A stretch of DNA of 64,000 nt from Rosenbergiella collisarenosi (lineage in GTDB: Bacteria > Pseudomonadota > Gammaproteobacteria > Enterobacterales > Enterobacteriaceae). The position numbers and the translations under genes were made by a program. The stretch's first letter is position 1, and the number at the start of each line of letters is the position of its first letter. Shown piece by piece: positions 30,595 to 39,028 of the stretch. The notes under the pieces were generated by a model. It saw nothing but the letters and a program-made list of their open reading frames with translations, was not told the origin of the DNA and made no database searches. The DNA is taken from assembly GCF_018494085.1 (NCBI RefSeq), contig NZ_JABBFP010000002.1, positions 310,001-374,000 on the forward strand, written 5' to 3'.

Positions 30595-32253
30595 TTAATT
30601 TCCAGCAGTCATTTTACGGTCGTCAACGTATTTACGCTGGTCTGCTGCAGGAGGGAAATATTGATAGAGCCAAGTTTCCGAAAGCGTCTGATCCTTCGTT
30701 CTTAAGAACATGCGCATATTGACAGGGGTCGTGCTGTCGCTATTCGGATACCAGTCAAATAAGATTCGATAGGTATTGGTCGGTTCAACGTAGAGGATCT
30801 CGACTTGTTTAAAGGTTCCCGACGAAACGGTGATCACAGGCTCGATCCCTTTCGCTGCAGCATCCTTTAACTCAGCGCCAGTAAAATCGACGGCAAAGCG
30901 GCGACACCACGTATCAGGGAAATGCTCGCCAGGCGCCCAACCCTCAGGGAAACCACCGATACCGGTACGTGTAGAAACTACTCGCGATAGCTTACTTTCT
31001 ACAGGCGGTAAAGCGCTCCAATACAGGTTATAGGCGAAACTAACCTCAGTCCCTGCCTTAACGGTAGTTGCCGGTTGCCAGAAACAGACAACGTTATCCA
31101 GCGTTTCACCCGTGGTTGGGATCTCCATCAGGTTAATCGCCCCTTTACCCCATTGGCCCACCGGCTCTACCCACAGGCTAGGGCGTTTGTCGTACCAGCC
31201 AATGACATCTTGATAATCACTAAAATTATGGTTGAGTTGTAATAGCCCGAAGCCCTTTGGATTCTCGTCGCTAAAGTCATTAAACGAGAGCTGACGCGGG
31301 TTGTTCAGTGGGCGGCAAATCCACTCTCCTTTACCCGTCCACATGGCGAGGCGGTCGGAGTCATGAATTTGCGGGTGATAGGTATTGCACATGCGCCGCT
31401 CATTTGTCCCGCAGCTAAACATGCTGGTCATTGGTGCAATGCCCAGCTGCTCAATATCCTTACGGGCAAAGAGGCTGTTTTCAATATTCATCACCGTACG
31501 CTTATCGTCACAAGAGATGGTAAATTTATAGGCACCGGTTAGGCTCGCGCCGTCGAGTAGCGCATAGACCACAAACGTCGTGGCATCGGCCTTCGGCGTT
31601 TCAAACCAGAAGGCGGTGAAGTCAGGAAACTCTTCGTGTTGTGTGAACGTATTGACTGCCACGCCACGAGCAGATAAGCCGTATTGGAAGGTATCGTCTA
31701 CTGCACGAAAGTAGCTCGCACCCAGAAAAGCGACGATATCTCGGCGTGCTAATTCAGGGGCTTTAAAGGCACGGAATCCCGCAAAGCCGAGATCCGTTTT
31801 TCCTTGCAGTTGTTTTAGATCAACGTTGGCGTCGTGGTAGTTGAAGAGTTCCGGACGGAAGTGGATTTCGCGTGCATCTTGACTGGCGGTATCGATGGAA
31901 AACATACGAATAGGGCGCTTAAATCCCATACCGACGTGGAAAAATTGTACGTCCAGTTTGCGATGTGGGACATTGGCCCATAGCGAATGCTTAGCATCGT
32001 ACTGAATACTGTTATAGGCCTGTGGAGTCAGATTAGCTAAGGTAGCGGGGAGGGCGGCTGGGGCACCGCTCCATGGAGCAGCGGCTACCTGCTTTGCATG
32101 CGCCTTTAGCTTATCGAAACTGAATTTTTTGGCTGTGCCGTCGGCAATACCATCCGCCGCCCATACTTGGTTTGAGAGTAATCCTGAGATCCCCGAAAGA
32201 CCACCAAAAGCTGAGAGTGCGACTGACGCCTTAACAAACTTTCTACGATTCAT
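30595..32253 (-). CDS. opgD: Glucan biosynthesis protein OpgD (MdoD)
   Basis: Periplasmic protein acting on osmoregulated periplasmic glucans, paralogue of OpgG; thought to control glucan backbone structure. 552 aa (E. coli OpgD 551). Starts with a twin-arginine signal peptide: [13 protein letters not shown], hydrophobic core, cleavage around VWAADG. Mature family stretches: [52 protein letters not shown]. Single gene on the minus strand; AAGGAAA upstream. Confidence 0.95.
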   Translation of the reverse strand: MNRRKFVKASVALSAFGGLSGISGLLSNQVWAADGIADGTAKKFSFDKLKAHAKQVAAAPWSGAPAALPATLANLTPQAYNSIQYDAKHSLWANVPHRKLDVQFFHVGMGFKRPIRMFSIDTASQDAREIHFRPELFNYHDANVDLKQLQGKTDLGFAGFRAFKAPELARRDIVAFLGASYFRAVDDTFQYGLSARGVAVNTFTQHEEFPDFTAFWFETPKADATTFVVYALLDGASLTGAYKFTISCDDKRTVMNIENSLFARKDIEQLGIAPMTSMFSCGTNERRMCNTYHPQIHDSDRLAMWTGKGEWICRPLNNPRQLSFNDFSDENPKGFGLLQLNHNFSDYQDVIGWYDKRPSLWVEPVGQWGKGAINLMEIPTTGETLDNVVCFWQPATTVKAGTEVSFAYNLYWSALPPVESKLSRVVSTRTGIGGFPEGWAPGEHFPDTWCRRFAVDFTGAELKDAAAKGIEPVITVSSGTFKQVEILYVEPTNTYRILFDWYPNSDSTTPVNMRMFLRTKDQTLSETWLYQYFPPAADQRKYVDDRKMTAGN

Positions 32254-32414
32254 GCCGAAAACATTTCCTTAAAGCTAGGGATGAATGGAGGGTTTACCCT
32301 CCGTGTCGATAATTATTCAGATACTATAGCGTGCTTAAAATTCGTTTTACTACTGCTTTTCAGAGTAATCCTGTTCGTCAGCATTCTTACATAAAATTAG
32401 CGGATAAACAGCGT

Positions 32415-32440
32415 GTGCTATGCTTATAACAGCGTAGCAC
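32415..32440 (+). promoter_or_regulatory. Candidate elaB-like promoter with overlapping inverted repeat
   Basis: CTATGCTTA (32418-32426) resembles the -10 region preferred by sigma-S. It is embedded in an imperfect inverted repeat GTGCTATGC (32415-32423) / GCGTAGCAC (32432-32440), 8 of 9 positions pairing. E. coli elaB is sigma-S controlled, which fits, but start-site data are needed. Confidence 0.4.
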
Positions 32441-32504
32441 CGATTAAATAAAGGTGTACTAGGCTTAGTATTCTTAATGTGTCTTGATCGCAAAAGGAGA
32501 GAGT

Positions 32505-32810
32505 ATGTCTAAGAGGAATCAGCAGGAGCAATTACAACAGCAACTTTCCGCGCTTACGGAGAGCGTTGAGGCGTTATTGGCAGCAGAAGTTGACGTGACA
32601 GATACCTATTACCTAGGTCTAAAAGCTAAGGCCGAGCTAGCACTGAGCCAAGCGCGAGAGGCGCTAGAGGTCGGCAAAGAAACCGTTATCGCACGGAGTG
32701 GGCGTAGAATACGTAAAATTAACCAGTTCGTGACCGAGCGACCGTGGCGAACCTTAGCGTTAGGCTGGGCGGCCGGCATGATTTGCGGTATCGTGACCAC
32801 TAAACGTTAG
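32505..32810 (+). CDS. elaB: ElaB/YqjD-family ribosome-associated tail-anchored protein
   Basis: 101 aa, the length of E. coli ElaB. Amphipathic coiled-coil N-terminal two thirds (LQQQLSALTESVEALL, KAKAELALSQAREAL), then the DUF883-type ending ERPWRTLALGWAAGMICGIVTTKR with a single membrane helix. In E. coli such proteins bind stationary-phase ribosomes at the inner membrane. The ATG at 32505 follows AAAGGAGAGAG. It could be another DUF883 paralogue, so the symbol is tentative. Confidence 0.75.
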   Translation: MSKRNQQEQLQQQLSALTESVEALLAAEVDVTDTYYLGLKAKAELALSQAREALEVGKETVIARSGRRIRKINQFVTERPWRTLALGWAAGMICGIVTTKR

Positions 32811-32829
32811 CGGTTAGGAGGTGGTGTTT

Positions 32830-34020
32830 GTGAAGGTCGAAATGTTGTCTACGGGTGATGAAGTGCTGCATGGTGAAATCATTGATACCAATGCGGTATG
32901 GTTGGCCAGTACATTTTATGAGGCTGGCTATGCAATGACCTTTCGAACCACCTCCGGCGATTCGCTCGCTACACTGGTCGACACGTTAAAACAGCGTAGC
33001 CAAGTAGCCGATATACTGGTTGTTAACGGTGGCTTGGGCCCGACCAGCGACGATTTCACCTCGCAAGCTGCGGCACAAGCGGCAGGAGTAGGGCTTGTTC
33101 GCAATGAACAATGGTTAACGCAAATCAGGGCTTTCTTCGCACGCCGTGGTAGCGAGATGGCGGATATCAACTTAAAACAGGCCGATATCCCCGAAATGGC
33201 GGAAATGCTACCTAATGGTAATGGCACCGCTTGCGGATTCCGCTTACAGCTCAACGATTGTCAGATCTTTTTCACACCCGGCCCACCCTCTGAGTTTCAG
33301 TTAATGATTACTGAACAGGTAATGCCGCGCCTGCGTTATCTTTGCCCAGCACCCGAGAAATTACTCTGCCTGCGCCTGACGACGTTTGGCCGCGGGGAAA
33401 GCTTCATTGCGTCACAACTCGCCGATATTGCCCTTCCTGCTGGAGTGACCTTGGGCTACCGTGCCGCAGCTCCTATCGTTGAAGTAAAGCTAAGCGGTCA
33501 GGAAGCGCAACGCGCTGAGATGCAAGCCTGTTGGCAGACTATTAAAATTCTGATGCACGATTACCTTCTGTTTGAAGGGAAGAGTGATTTCGCTACCGAA
33601 ATTACGACGTTACTCAAGGCGCAGCAGTATCAATTACAGTTGCGTGAGGGGTTTTCTGCGGGATTACTCTGTTGGACGCTCAGCAGCGCACAGGCCCCCC
33701 TGCGCAGTGCACTCACTATGGGTCATCAAAGTGACCTTGGGTCGCAAGCGCTAGAGACGTATTTACCTGATGGCGATCGCACCACAACCCTTTCTGTCAC
33801 GATTAGTGGGTTAATCGACGGTTGTTATATCGAATTGGGACTGGTAACGCCGGAGCAGCGCTATATCTTTAAGGTCAGTGTGAGTGAGTCGCTGACAGCG
33901 TCACCCGCAAGACTGCAGGCTATTCTAGTGATACAGGCGATGTACCTCGTTCACCGCTGGCTAACCGGGCAAACAGTACAAATCATTTATCAGGGTCTTA
34001 ACCGCGTCGACGAAACTTAA
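32830..34020 (+). CDS. yfaY: CinA-like protein YfaY
   Basis: 396 aa (E. coli YfaY ~400). N-terminal MoCF-like (COG1058) domain: KVEMLSTGDEVLHGEIIDTNAVWLA, VNGGLGPTSDDFT, TACGFRLQL, FFTPGPPSEF. The C-terminal CinA-C domain is degraded compared with true CinA, as it is in E. coli YfaY; the biochemical role is unclear. GTG 32830 is chosen: AGGAGGTG at 32816-32823 sits 6 bases upstream, while GTGs at 32821/32824 lie inside that site. Convergent with yfaE, overlapping it by 4 bases at the stops. Confidence 0.88.
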   Translation: MKVEMLSTGDEVLHGEIIDTNAVWLASTFYEAGYAMTFRTTSGDSLATLVDTLKQRSQVADILVVNGGLGPTSDDFTSQAAAQAAGVGLVRNEQWLTQIRAFFARRGSEMADINLKQADIPEMAEMLPNGNGTACGFRLQLNDCQIFFTPGPPSEFQLMITEQVMPRLRYLCPAPEKLLCLRLTTFGRGESFIASQLADIALPAGVTLGYRAAAPIVEVKLSGQEAQRAEMQACWQTIKILMHDYLLFEGKSDFATEITTLLKAQQYQLQLREGFSAGLLCWTLSSAQAPLRSALTMGHQSDLGSQALETYLPDGDRTTTLSVTISGLIDGCYIELGLVTPEQRYIFKVSVSESLTASPARLQAILVIQAMYLVHRWLTGQTVQIIYQGLNRVDET

Positions 34021-34283
34021 AGCTCGATCTCGATATCGCCGTTGGGTTGGCAACAGCAGGGGAGGATCTCCCCTTGCTGGATAAAGGCCAGGGGCTGACT
34101 TGCATAGCAGACCTGGCCTTTACAGAGCTTCACACGACATGATCCGCAGTAACCTTCGCGACACTGATACTCGACCTCGAGCTGATGATGCTCTAAGGTC
34201 TGTAATAAACTGGAGTGGTGAAGCTCTCGCTCCACCATTTTCCCAGAGTGGCTGAGTGTTATCCGCGCGGGTTTATTGGTCAT
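34017..34283 (-). CDS. yfaE: 2Fe-2S ferredoxin YfaE
   Basis: Maintains the diferric-tyrosyl radical cofactor of NrdB. 88 aa (E. coli 84). Plant-type cluster motif CREGYCGSC (C-x4-C-x2-C) and distal ILPCCCQP. Starts 2 bases after the nrdB stop, so translation is coupled with its partner. Confidence 0.95.
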   Translation of the reverse strand: MTNKPARITLSHSGKMVERELHHSSLLQTLEHHQLEVEYQCREGYCGSCRVKLCKGQVCYASQPLAFIQQGEILPCCCQPNGDIEIEL

Positions 34284-34285
34284 GA

Positions 34286-35416
34286 TTACAGTTCGAAATC
34301 GTTGAAACCATCCGTGTCGACGACGCTATCGATCTGGCCGACGAGGTAAGAGCTGACTTCAACTTCTTGTGGAGCGACTTGCACGTTATCGGAGACTAAC
34401 CACGAATTAATCCAAGGGATCGGGTTAGAGCGGGTTTTGAATGGCAGTTCAAGTCCCACCGCATGCATACGAATGTTAGTGATATACTCGATGTATTGGC
34501 AAAGAATATCTTTATTCATCCCGATCATCGAACCATCCCGGAACAGATATTCTGCCCACTCTTTCTCCTGCTCTGCGGCTTTCTTGAACAGCTCAAAGCA
34601 CTCTTGCTCGCACTCAGCGGCAATTTCTTTCATTTCAGGATCGTCTTCGCCGCTGCGTAACAGGTTAAGCATATGCTGCGTACCCGTAAGGTGTAGCGCT
34701 TCATCTCGTGCGATCAGACGGATGATTTTCGCGTTGCCTTCCATCAATTCGCGTTCCGCGAAGGCGAATGAACAGGCAAAGCTGACGTAAAAGCGAATAG
34801 CTTCTAAGGCATTAACGCTCATTAAGCACAGGTAAAGCTGCTTTTTCAGATTACGCAGTGAGACGATCACTGTTTTACCCGCGACTTGATGCTGCCCTTC
34901 ACCGAGTTGATGCCAATAGTTGGTCATTTCGATCAGGTCATCATAATACTTAGAGATATCTTCTGCGCGACGCAGGATTTGGTCGTTGGTGACGATATCG
35001 TCGAAGACCAGGGCCGGATCGTTAACGATGTTACGGATAATATGGGTATAGGATCGTGAGTGAATAGTCTCAGAGAATGCCCAGGTTTCGACCCACGTTT
35101 CCAATTCTGGAATAGAGATAATAGGAAGTAGCGCAACGTTCGGGCTGCGGCCCTGAATCGAGTCCAATAGTGTCTGGTATTTTAAGTTACTCAGAAAGAT
35201 ATGACGTTCGTGTTCAGGGAGTTTTTGAAAATCGATCCGATCCCGTGATACATCGACTTCTTCTGGACGCCAAAAGAAGGAGAGCTGCTTTTCGATCAGC
35301 TTTTCGAAAATTTCATACTTTTGTTGATCGTAACGGGCAACGTTAACCGGTTGACCGAAGAACATCGGCTCTTTGAGCTGGTCATTTTTATTTTGTGAGA
35401 ATGTGGTGTAAGCCAT
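34286..35416 (-). CDS. nrdB: Ribonucleotide reductase class Ia small subunit NrdB
   Basis: Holds the diiron-tyrosyl radical that starts NDP reduction in NrdA. 376 aa as in E. coli. Iron ligands can be seen in [36 protein letters not shown] and nearby helices; radical Tyr is in the TIHSRSYTH segment. The C-terminal tail [22 protein letters not shown] is the NrdA-binding peptide. Follows nrdA after an 81-base gap that contains a strong hairpin. Confidence 0.97.
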   Translation of the reverse strand: MAYTTFSQNKNDQLKEPMFFGQPVNVARYDQQKYEIFEKLIEKQLSFFWRPEEVDVSRDRIDFQKLPEHERHIFLSNLKYQTLLDSIQGRSPNVALLPIISIPELETWVETWAFSETIHSRSYTHIIRNIVNDPALVFDDIVTNDQILRRAEDISKYYDDLIEMTNYWHQLGEGQHQVAGKTVIVSLRNLKKQLYLCLMSVNALEAIRFYVSFACSFAFAERELMEGNAKIIRLIARDEALHLTGTQHMLNLLRSGEDDPEMKEIAAECEQECFELFKKAAEQEKEWAEYLFRDGSMIGMNKDILCQYIEYITNIRMHAVGLELPFKTRSNPIPWINSWLVSDNVQVAPQEVEVSSYLVGQIDSVVDTDGFNDFEL

Positions 35417-35455
35417 TGAGGTATCCCAATCATTAGCAAATAAGAAAAGAGTGAA

Positions 35456-35481
35456 GGTAAGCAGGCATTTGCCTGCTTACC
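35456..35481 (-). promoter_or_regulatory. nrdA-nrdB intergenic hairpin
   Basis: Perfect 11-bp stem GGTAAGCAGGC / GCCTGCTTACC with a 4-base loop, without a U-tract, in the 81-base nrdA-nrdB gap. It could stabilise the nrdA message end or partly stop transcription and so set the NrdA:NrdB ratio; inference only. Confidence 0.5.
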
Positions 35482-35497
35482 TTAGCCGTCGTAGTGG

Positions 35498-37783
35498 TTA
35501 GATCTTACAAGCTCCACCTGCGCAGCCATCGTCTTCCGCTTCGGGTAATAGATCTTCTTGGGAGTCTTCCGCACCGTCACGCGTGTTTTGGTAGTAAAGT
35601 GTCTTAACGCCAAATTTATAAGCGGTCAGCAGGTCTTTCAATAGTTGCTGCATCGGAACTTTTCCACCGGTATAACGCGTTGGATCGTAGTTAGTGTTTG
35701 AAGAGATCGCTTGGTCAACAAACTTCTGCATAATCCCAACGAGTTGCAAATAACCGTCGTTCGAAGGCATCTCCCATAACAGCTCGTACTGATCGTGGAG
35801 GCGCTCATACTCCGGAACAACCTGACGCAATATACCGTCTTTCGACGCTTTGATGCTGACATAGCCACGCGGTGGCTCGATACCATTGGTAGCGTTAGAG
35901 ATTTGCGATGAGGTCTCTGACGGCATCAGGGCTGATAACGTAGAGTTACGTAAGCCATGCGTCTTAATTTCTTGGCGTAGGCTTTCCCAATCAAGATGCA
36001 GGGGCTCGTTACTGATCGCGTCCAAATCTTTTTTGTAGGTATCGATAGGTAAGATACCTGCCGCATAGGTGGTGTCGTTAAACCAAGGACAGGCTCCCGC
36101 CTCTTTGGCTAACTGGTTTGAGGCCTTCAATAGATAATATTGGATAGCTTCGAACGTTTTATGCGTCAGATTATTGGCAGAGCCATCAGAATAACGTTTA
36201 CCGTGTTTCGCTAAGTAGTAAGCGAAGTTGATCACACCAATACCCAGCGTACGACGGCCCATCGCGCCGCGTTCTGCAGCAATCAGAGGATAATCTTGGT
36301 AATCGAGTAGGGCATCTAGCGCACGTACAGCTAAGGTCGCTAGCTCTTCTAACTCGCTGAGGTCATCGATCGCCCCGAGGTTGAAAGCCGACAGAGTACA
36401 CAGTGCGATTTCGCCATTTTCGTCATTGATATCGTTTAAAGGTTTAGTCGGCAGTGCGATCTCTAAACATAGGTTAGATTGGCGTACTGGTGCGACCGCC
36501 GGATCAAACGGGCTATGAGTATTACAGTGGTCAACGTTTTGGATGTAGATACGGCCGGTCGAGGCACGTTCTTGCATCATTAAGGCAAACAGATCCACGG
36601 CTTTCATTTTCTGCTTACGAATCGAATCATCCGCTTCGTATTGCGTATAAAGACGCTCGAACTCGGCTTGGTCGGCAAAGAATGCATCGTAGAGACCGGG
36701 AACATCTGACGGACTGAATAACGTGATATCACCGCCTTTAACCAGACGTTGGTACATCAATTTATTGATCTGTACGCCGTAGTCGAGATGACGAACGCGG
36801 TTGCCTTCAACGCCACGGTTATTTTTCAGGACTAGCAGGCTTTCTATCTCTAAATGCCACATTGGGTAAAACAGTGTCGCAGCTCCGCCACGGACGCCAC
36901 CTTGTGAGCACGATTTCACTGCCGTTTGGAAGTGCTTATAGAAAGGGATACAGCCGGTATGAAACGCTTCACCACCTCGAATCGGGCTACCTAGAGCACG
37001 GATACGCCCCGCGTTAATCCCGATTCCAGCACGCTGTGAAACGTATTTCACGATAGCGCTTGAGGTCGCATTAATGGAGTCTAGGCTATCGCCACATTCG
37101 ATAAGAACGCAAGAGCTAAACTGGCGCGTCGGAGTACGCACACCCGCCATAATTGGCGTAGGTAATGAAATTTTAAACGTGGAGACTGCGTCATAAAAAC
37201 GACGGATATAATCGAGGCGCGTCTCTTTAGGGTAAGCAGAGAACAGGCACGCGGCGACCAAGATATATAAGAATTGAGCACTCTCATAGATATCGCCAGT
37301 GACCCGGTTTTGTACTAGGTATTTACCTTCGAGCTGCTTAACCGCCGCATAGGAGAAGTTCATATCGCGCCAATGGTCGATGTAGCTCTCTAACTCGGCA
37401 AATTCTGCTTCAGTATAATCAGTCAGCAGATGGGCATCGTATTTGCCTAGATCTACCATTTTTCTTACGTGATCGATAAGGACCGGCGGTTCAAACTGCC
37501 CGTACGCTTTTTTACGTAGATGGAAGATGGCAAGGCGCGCCGCGAGGTATTGATAGTCCGGTGCATCGCGTGAAATAAGGTCCGCCGCCGCTTTAATTAT
37601 CGTCTCATGGATATCTGACGTCTTGATACCATCATAAAACTGAATATGTGAGCGCAGTTCAACTTGTGAAACAGAGACGTTGTTCAATCCCTCAGCTGCC
37701 CAATCAAGTACTCGGTGTATCTTGTCCAAATCGATACGTTCTTGCTGGCCATTGCGTTTAGTCACGAGCAGACTTTGATTCAT
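35498..37783 (-). CDS. nrdA: Ribonucleotide reductase class Ia large subunit NrdA
   Basis: Catalytic subunit reducing NDPs to dNDPs. 761 aa as in E. coli. ATP-cone at the N-terminus (LLVTKRNGQQERIDLDKIHRVL), active-site cysteines in FSSCVLIECGD and SNLCLEIALPT, and the redox-active C-terminal pair in DDGCAGGACKI. First gene of nrdA-nrdB-yfaE; its control region has DnaA and NrdR boxes. Confidence 0.97.
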   Translation of the reverse strand: MNQSLLVTKRNGQQERIDLDKIHRVLDWAAEGLNNVSVSQVELRSHIQFYDGIKTSDIHETIIKAAADLISRDAPDYQYLAARLAIFHLRKKAYGQFEPPVLIDHVRKMVDLGKYDAHLLTDYTEAEFAELESYIDHWRDMNFSYAAVKQLEGKYLVQNRVTGDIYESAQFLYILVAACLFSAYPKETRLDYIRRFYDAVSTFKISLPTPIMAGVRTPTRQFSSCVLIECGDSLDSINATSSAIVKYVSQRAGIGINAGRIRALGSPIRGGEAFHTGCIPFYKHFQTAVKSCSQGGVRGGAATLFYPMWHLEIESLLVLKNNRGVEGNRVRHLDYGVQINKLMYQRLVKGGDITLFSPSDVPGLYDAFFADQAEFERLYTQYEADDSIRKQKMKAVDLFALMMQERASTGRIYIQNVDHCNTHSPFDPAVAPVRQSNLCLEIALPTKPLNDINDENGEIALCTLSAFNLGAIDDLSELEELATLAVRALDALLDYQDYPLIAAERGAMGRRTLGIGVINFAYYLAKHGKRYSDGSANNLTHKTFEAIQYYLLKASNQLAKEAGACPWFNDTTYAAGILPIDTYKKDLDAISNEPLHLDWESLRQEIKTHGLRNSTLSALMPSETSSQISNATNGIEPPRGYVSIKASKDGILRQVVPEYERLHDQYELLWEMPSNDGYLQLVGIMQKFVDQAISSNTNYDPTRYTGGKVPMQQLLKDLLTAYKFGVKTLYYQNTRDGAEDSQEDLLPEAEDDGCAGGACKI

Positions 37784-37835
37784 GCGGCGGTGTCCTGTTG
37801 TTTCGAAAGACTTAGGAGGCTACCTATTAACAGGG

Positions 37836-37844
37836 TTATGCACA
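37836..37844 (+). promoter_or_regulatory. DnaA box upstream of nrdA (1)
   Basis: TTATGCACA, a perfect match to TTATNCACA. Together with the box at 37867 it copies the two-DnaA-box layout known for the E. coli nrdA promoter. Confidence 0.75.
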
Positions 37845-37866
37845 GTCACATTATTGTGAATAAGAC

Positions 37867-37875
37867 TGTGGATAA
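37867..37875 (-). promoter_or_regulatory. DnaA box upstream of nrdA (2)
   Basis: TGTGGATAA, on the minus strand TTATCCACA, the strongest DnaA consensus. It abuts the first NrdR box, so DnaA and NrdR binding may affect each other. Confidence 0.8.
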
Positions 37876-37891
37876 ACACTACATGTAGTGT
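37876..37891 (-). promoter_or_regulatory. NrdR box 1
   Basis: ACACTACATGTAGTGT, a perfect 16-base palindrome fitting the NrdR consensus (ACACwATATATwGTGT type). NrdR represses class Ia reductase genes when dATP is high. A second box starts 32 bases away, three helical turns, the usual NrdR spacing. Confidence 0.85.
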
Positions 37892-37907
37892 CTTGCTGTC
37901 AATGCGG

Positions 37908-37923
37908 TAACAATATGGTGTTT
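37908..37923 (-). promoter_or_regulatory. NrdR box 2
   Basis: TAACAATATGGTGTTT, a weaker NrdR-type site that keeps the core C-A-A-T-A-T and the GT half. Its 32-base offset from box 1 supports the call. Confidence 0.6.
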
Positions 37924-38094
37924 TATTGTAGAGGGAATTAAGGAGGATACAAGCACAAAAAAATGCTAAGGATCTCTTGTTTTTTGCCAAAACCGCATGG
38001 GAAAAGGGGGGGCGAGCTGTCAACAATTTCCGCTTTTTTTTCATCATGGATGCGTATGATGAGATTTCGGTCAAATTGATTATTCGCGCGACAA

Positions 38095-38120
38095 CGTTCC
38101 CCCCTTAAACAGGGGGAACG
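38095..38120 (-). terminator. Hairpin after ubiG
   Basis: CGTTCCCCC (38095-38103) and GGGGGAACG (38112-38120) form a perfect 9-bp stem with an 8-base loop, 6 bases beyond the ubiG stop. No U-tract; it separates ubiG from the nrd control region downstream. Confidence 0.55.
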
Positions 38121-38126
38121 GGGAGG

Positions 38127-38858
38127 TTAAGCGGGGAGAGGGTAATGCGTGTGGATCATGTAATTCACATCGACGTTACCGCCCAAGGAGAAGCGATTAG
38201 TGAAAGGATTGTAATGTAATCCAATCATGTCGCGTTCTTTTAATGGGGTTTCGTCGACCCAGCCTAGGAGCTCGGAAGGGCGGATACATTTTTTAATATC
38301 GTGGGTCCCTTTAGGAACCATTCGCAATACGTATTCTGCGCCGAAGATAGCCATGAGCCAGGCTTTAGGGTTACGGTTGATAGTCGAGAAGAAGACTTCT
38401 CCTCCTGGCTTCACGAGACGCGCGCAGGCGAGCACGACAGAGCGTGGGTCCGGGACATGCTCAAGCATTTCCATACACGTGACGACATCATATTGCCCGG
38501 CATACTCCGCGGCATGCGCTTCGACCGTTTGTTGCACGTAGTCGATCGTTACCTGGCTCTCAAGGGCATGAAGCCGAGCGACCGCCAGCGGTTCGGCACC
38601 CATATCGAGGCCGACCACCTCGGCGCCTTCTTTCGCCATGCTTTCAGCAAGGATCCCCCCACCGCAACCGACGTCTAGGACTTTCTTGCCGTACAGCCCT
38701 TGGCTTTGTTGAGTGATATAGCCTAAGCGTAAGGGGTTTATACGGTGGAGAGGCTTAAATTCACCTTCTAGATCCCACCAGCGACTTGCAACCGCTTCAA
38801 ATTTTGCAATCTCTTGTTGGTCAACATTTTGTCTTTCGGCTTCAAATTGGTCACTCAT
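38127..38858 (-). CDS. ubiG: Ubiquinone biosynthesis O-methyltransferase UbiG
   Basis: SAM-dependent enzyme doing both O-methylations of ubiquinone synthesis. 243 aa (E. coli 240). Motif [17 protein letters not shown], acidic motif GLDMGAEPL, post-[14 protein letters not shown], and the UbiG start region [22 protein letters not shown] 38858 has AGGAG at 9 bases; an in-frame GTG two codons upstream is too close to it. Divergent from gyrA, as in E. coli. Confidence 0.96.
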   Translation of the reverse strand: MSDQFEAERQNVDQQEIAKFEAVASRWWDLEGEFKPLHRINPLRLGYITQQSQGLYGKKVLDVGCGGGILAESMAKEGAEVVGLDMGAEPLAVARLHALESQVTIDYVQQTVEAHAAEYAGQYDVVTCMEMLEHVPDPRSVVLACARLVKPGGEVFFSTINRNPKAWLMAIFGAEYVLRMVPKGTHDIKKCIRPSELLGWVDETPLKERDMIGLHYNPFTNRFSLGGNVDVNYMIHTHYPLPA

Positions 38859-38975
38859 CGACACTTACTCCTGGGAAATGTTGGCTAAGTATAAACGCTT
38901 CACCGCGGTTCATCACCTAAGGATTACGATAAGTGGAGGAAGTGGCGGAGAGAGGTGCACCTGATAGGGGAAATG

Positions 38976-38984
38976 TGTTATGAT
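38976..38984 (+). promoter_or_regulatory. Probable gyrA extended -10 promoter
   Basis: TG-T-TATGAT, about 45 bases before the gyrA ATG; no strong -35. Weak -35 regions are usual for supercoiling-sensitive gyrA promoters. Confidence 0.5.
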
Positions 38985-39028
38985 TCCGTTCTTTATATTA
39001 GGTAATATTCTAGAGGGATAGCGGCTCC

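Noticed and set aside
37820..38074. 84-codon minus-strand frame upstream of nrdA
   Set aside because: It covers the DnaA and NrdR boxes and the nrdA promoter region, is rich in Lys/Asn/Phe, and has no ribosome site.
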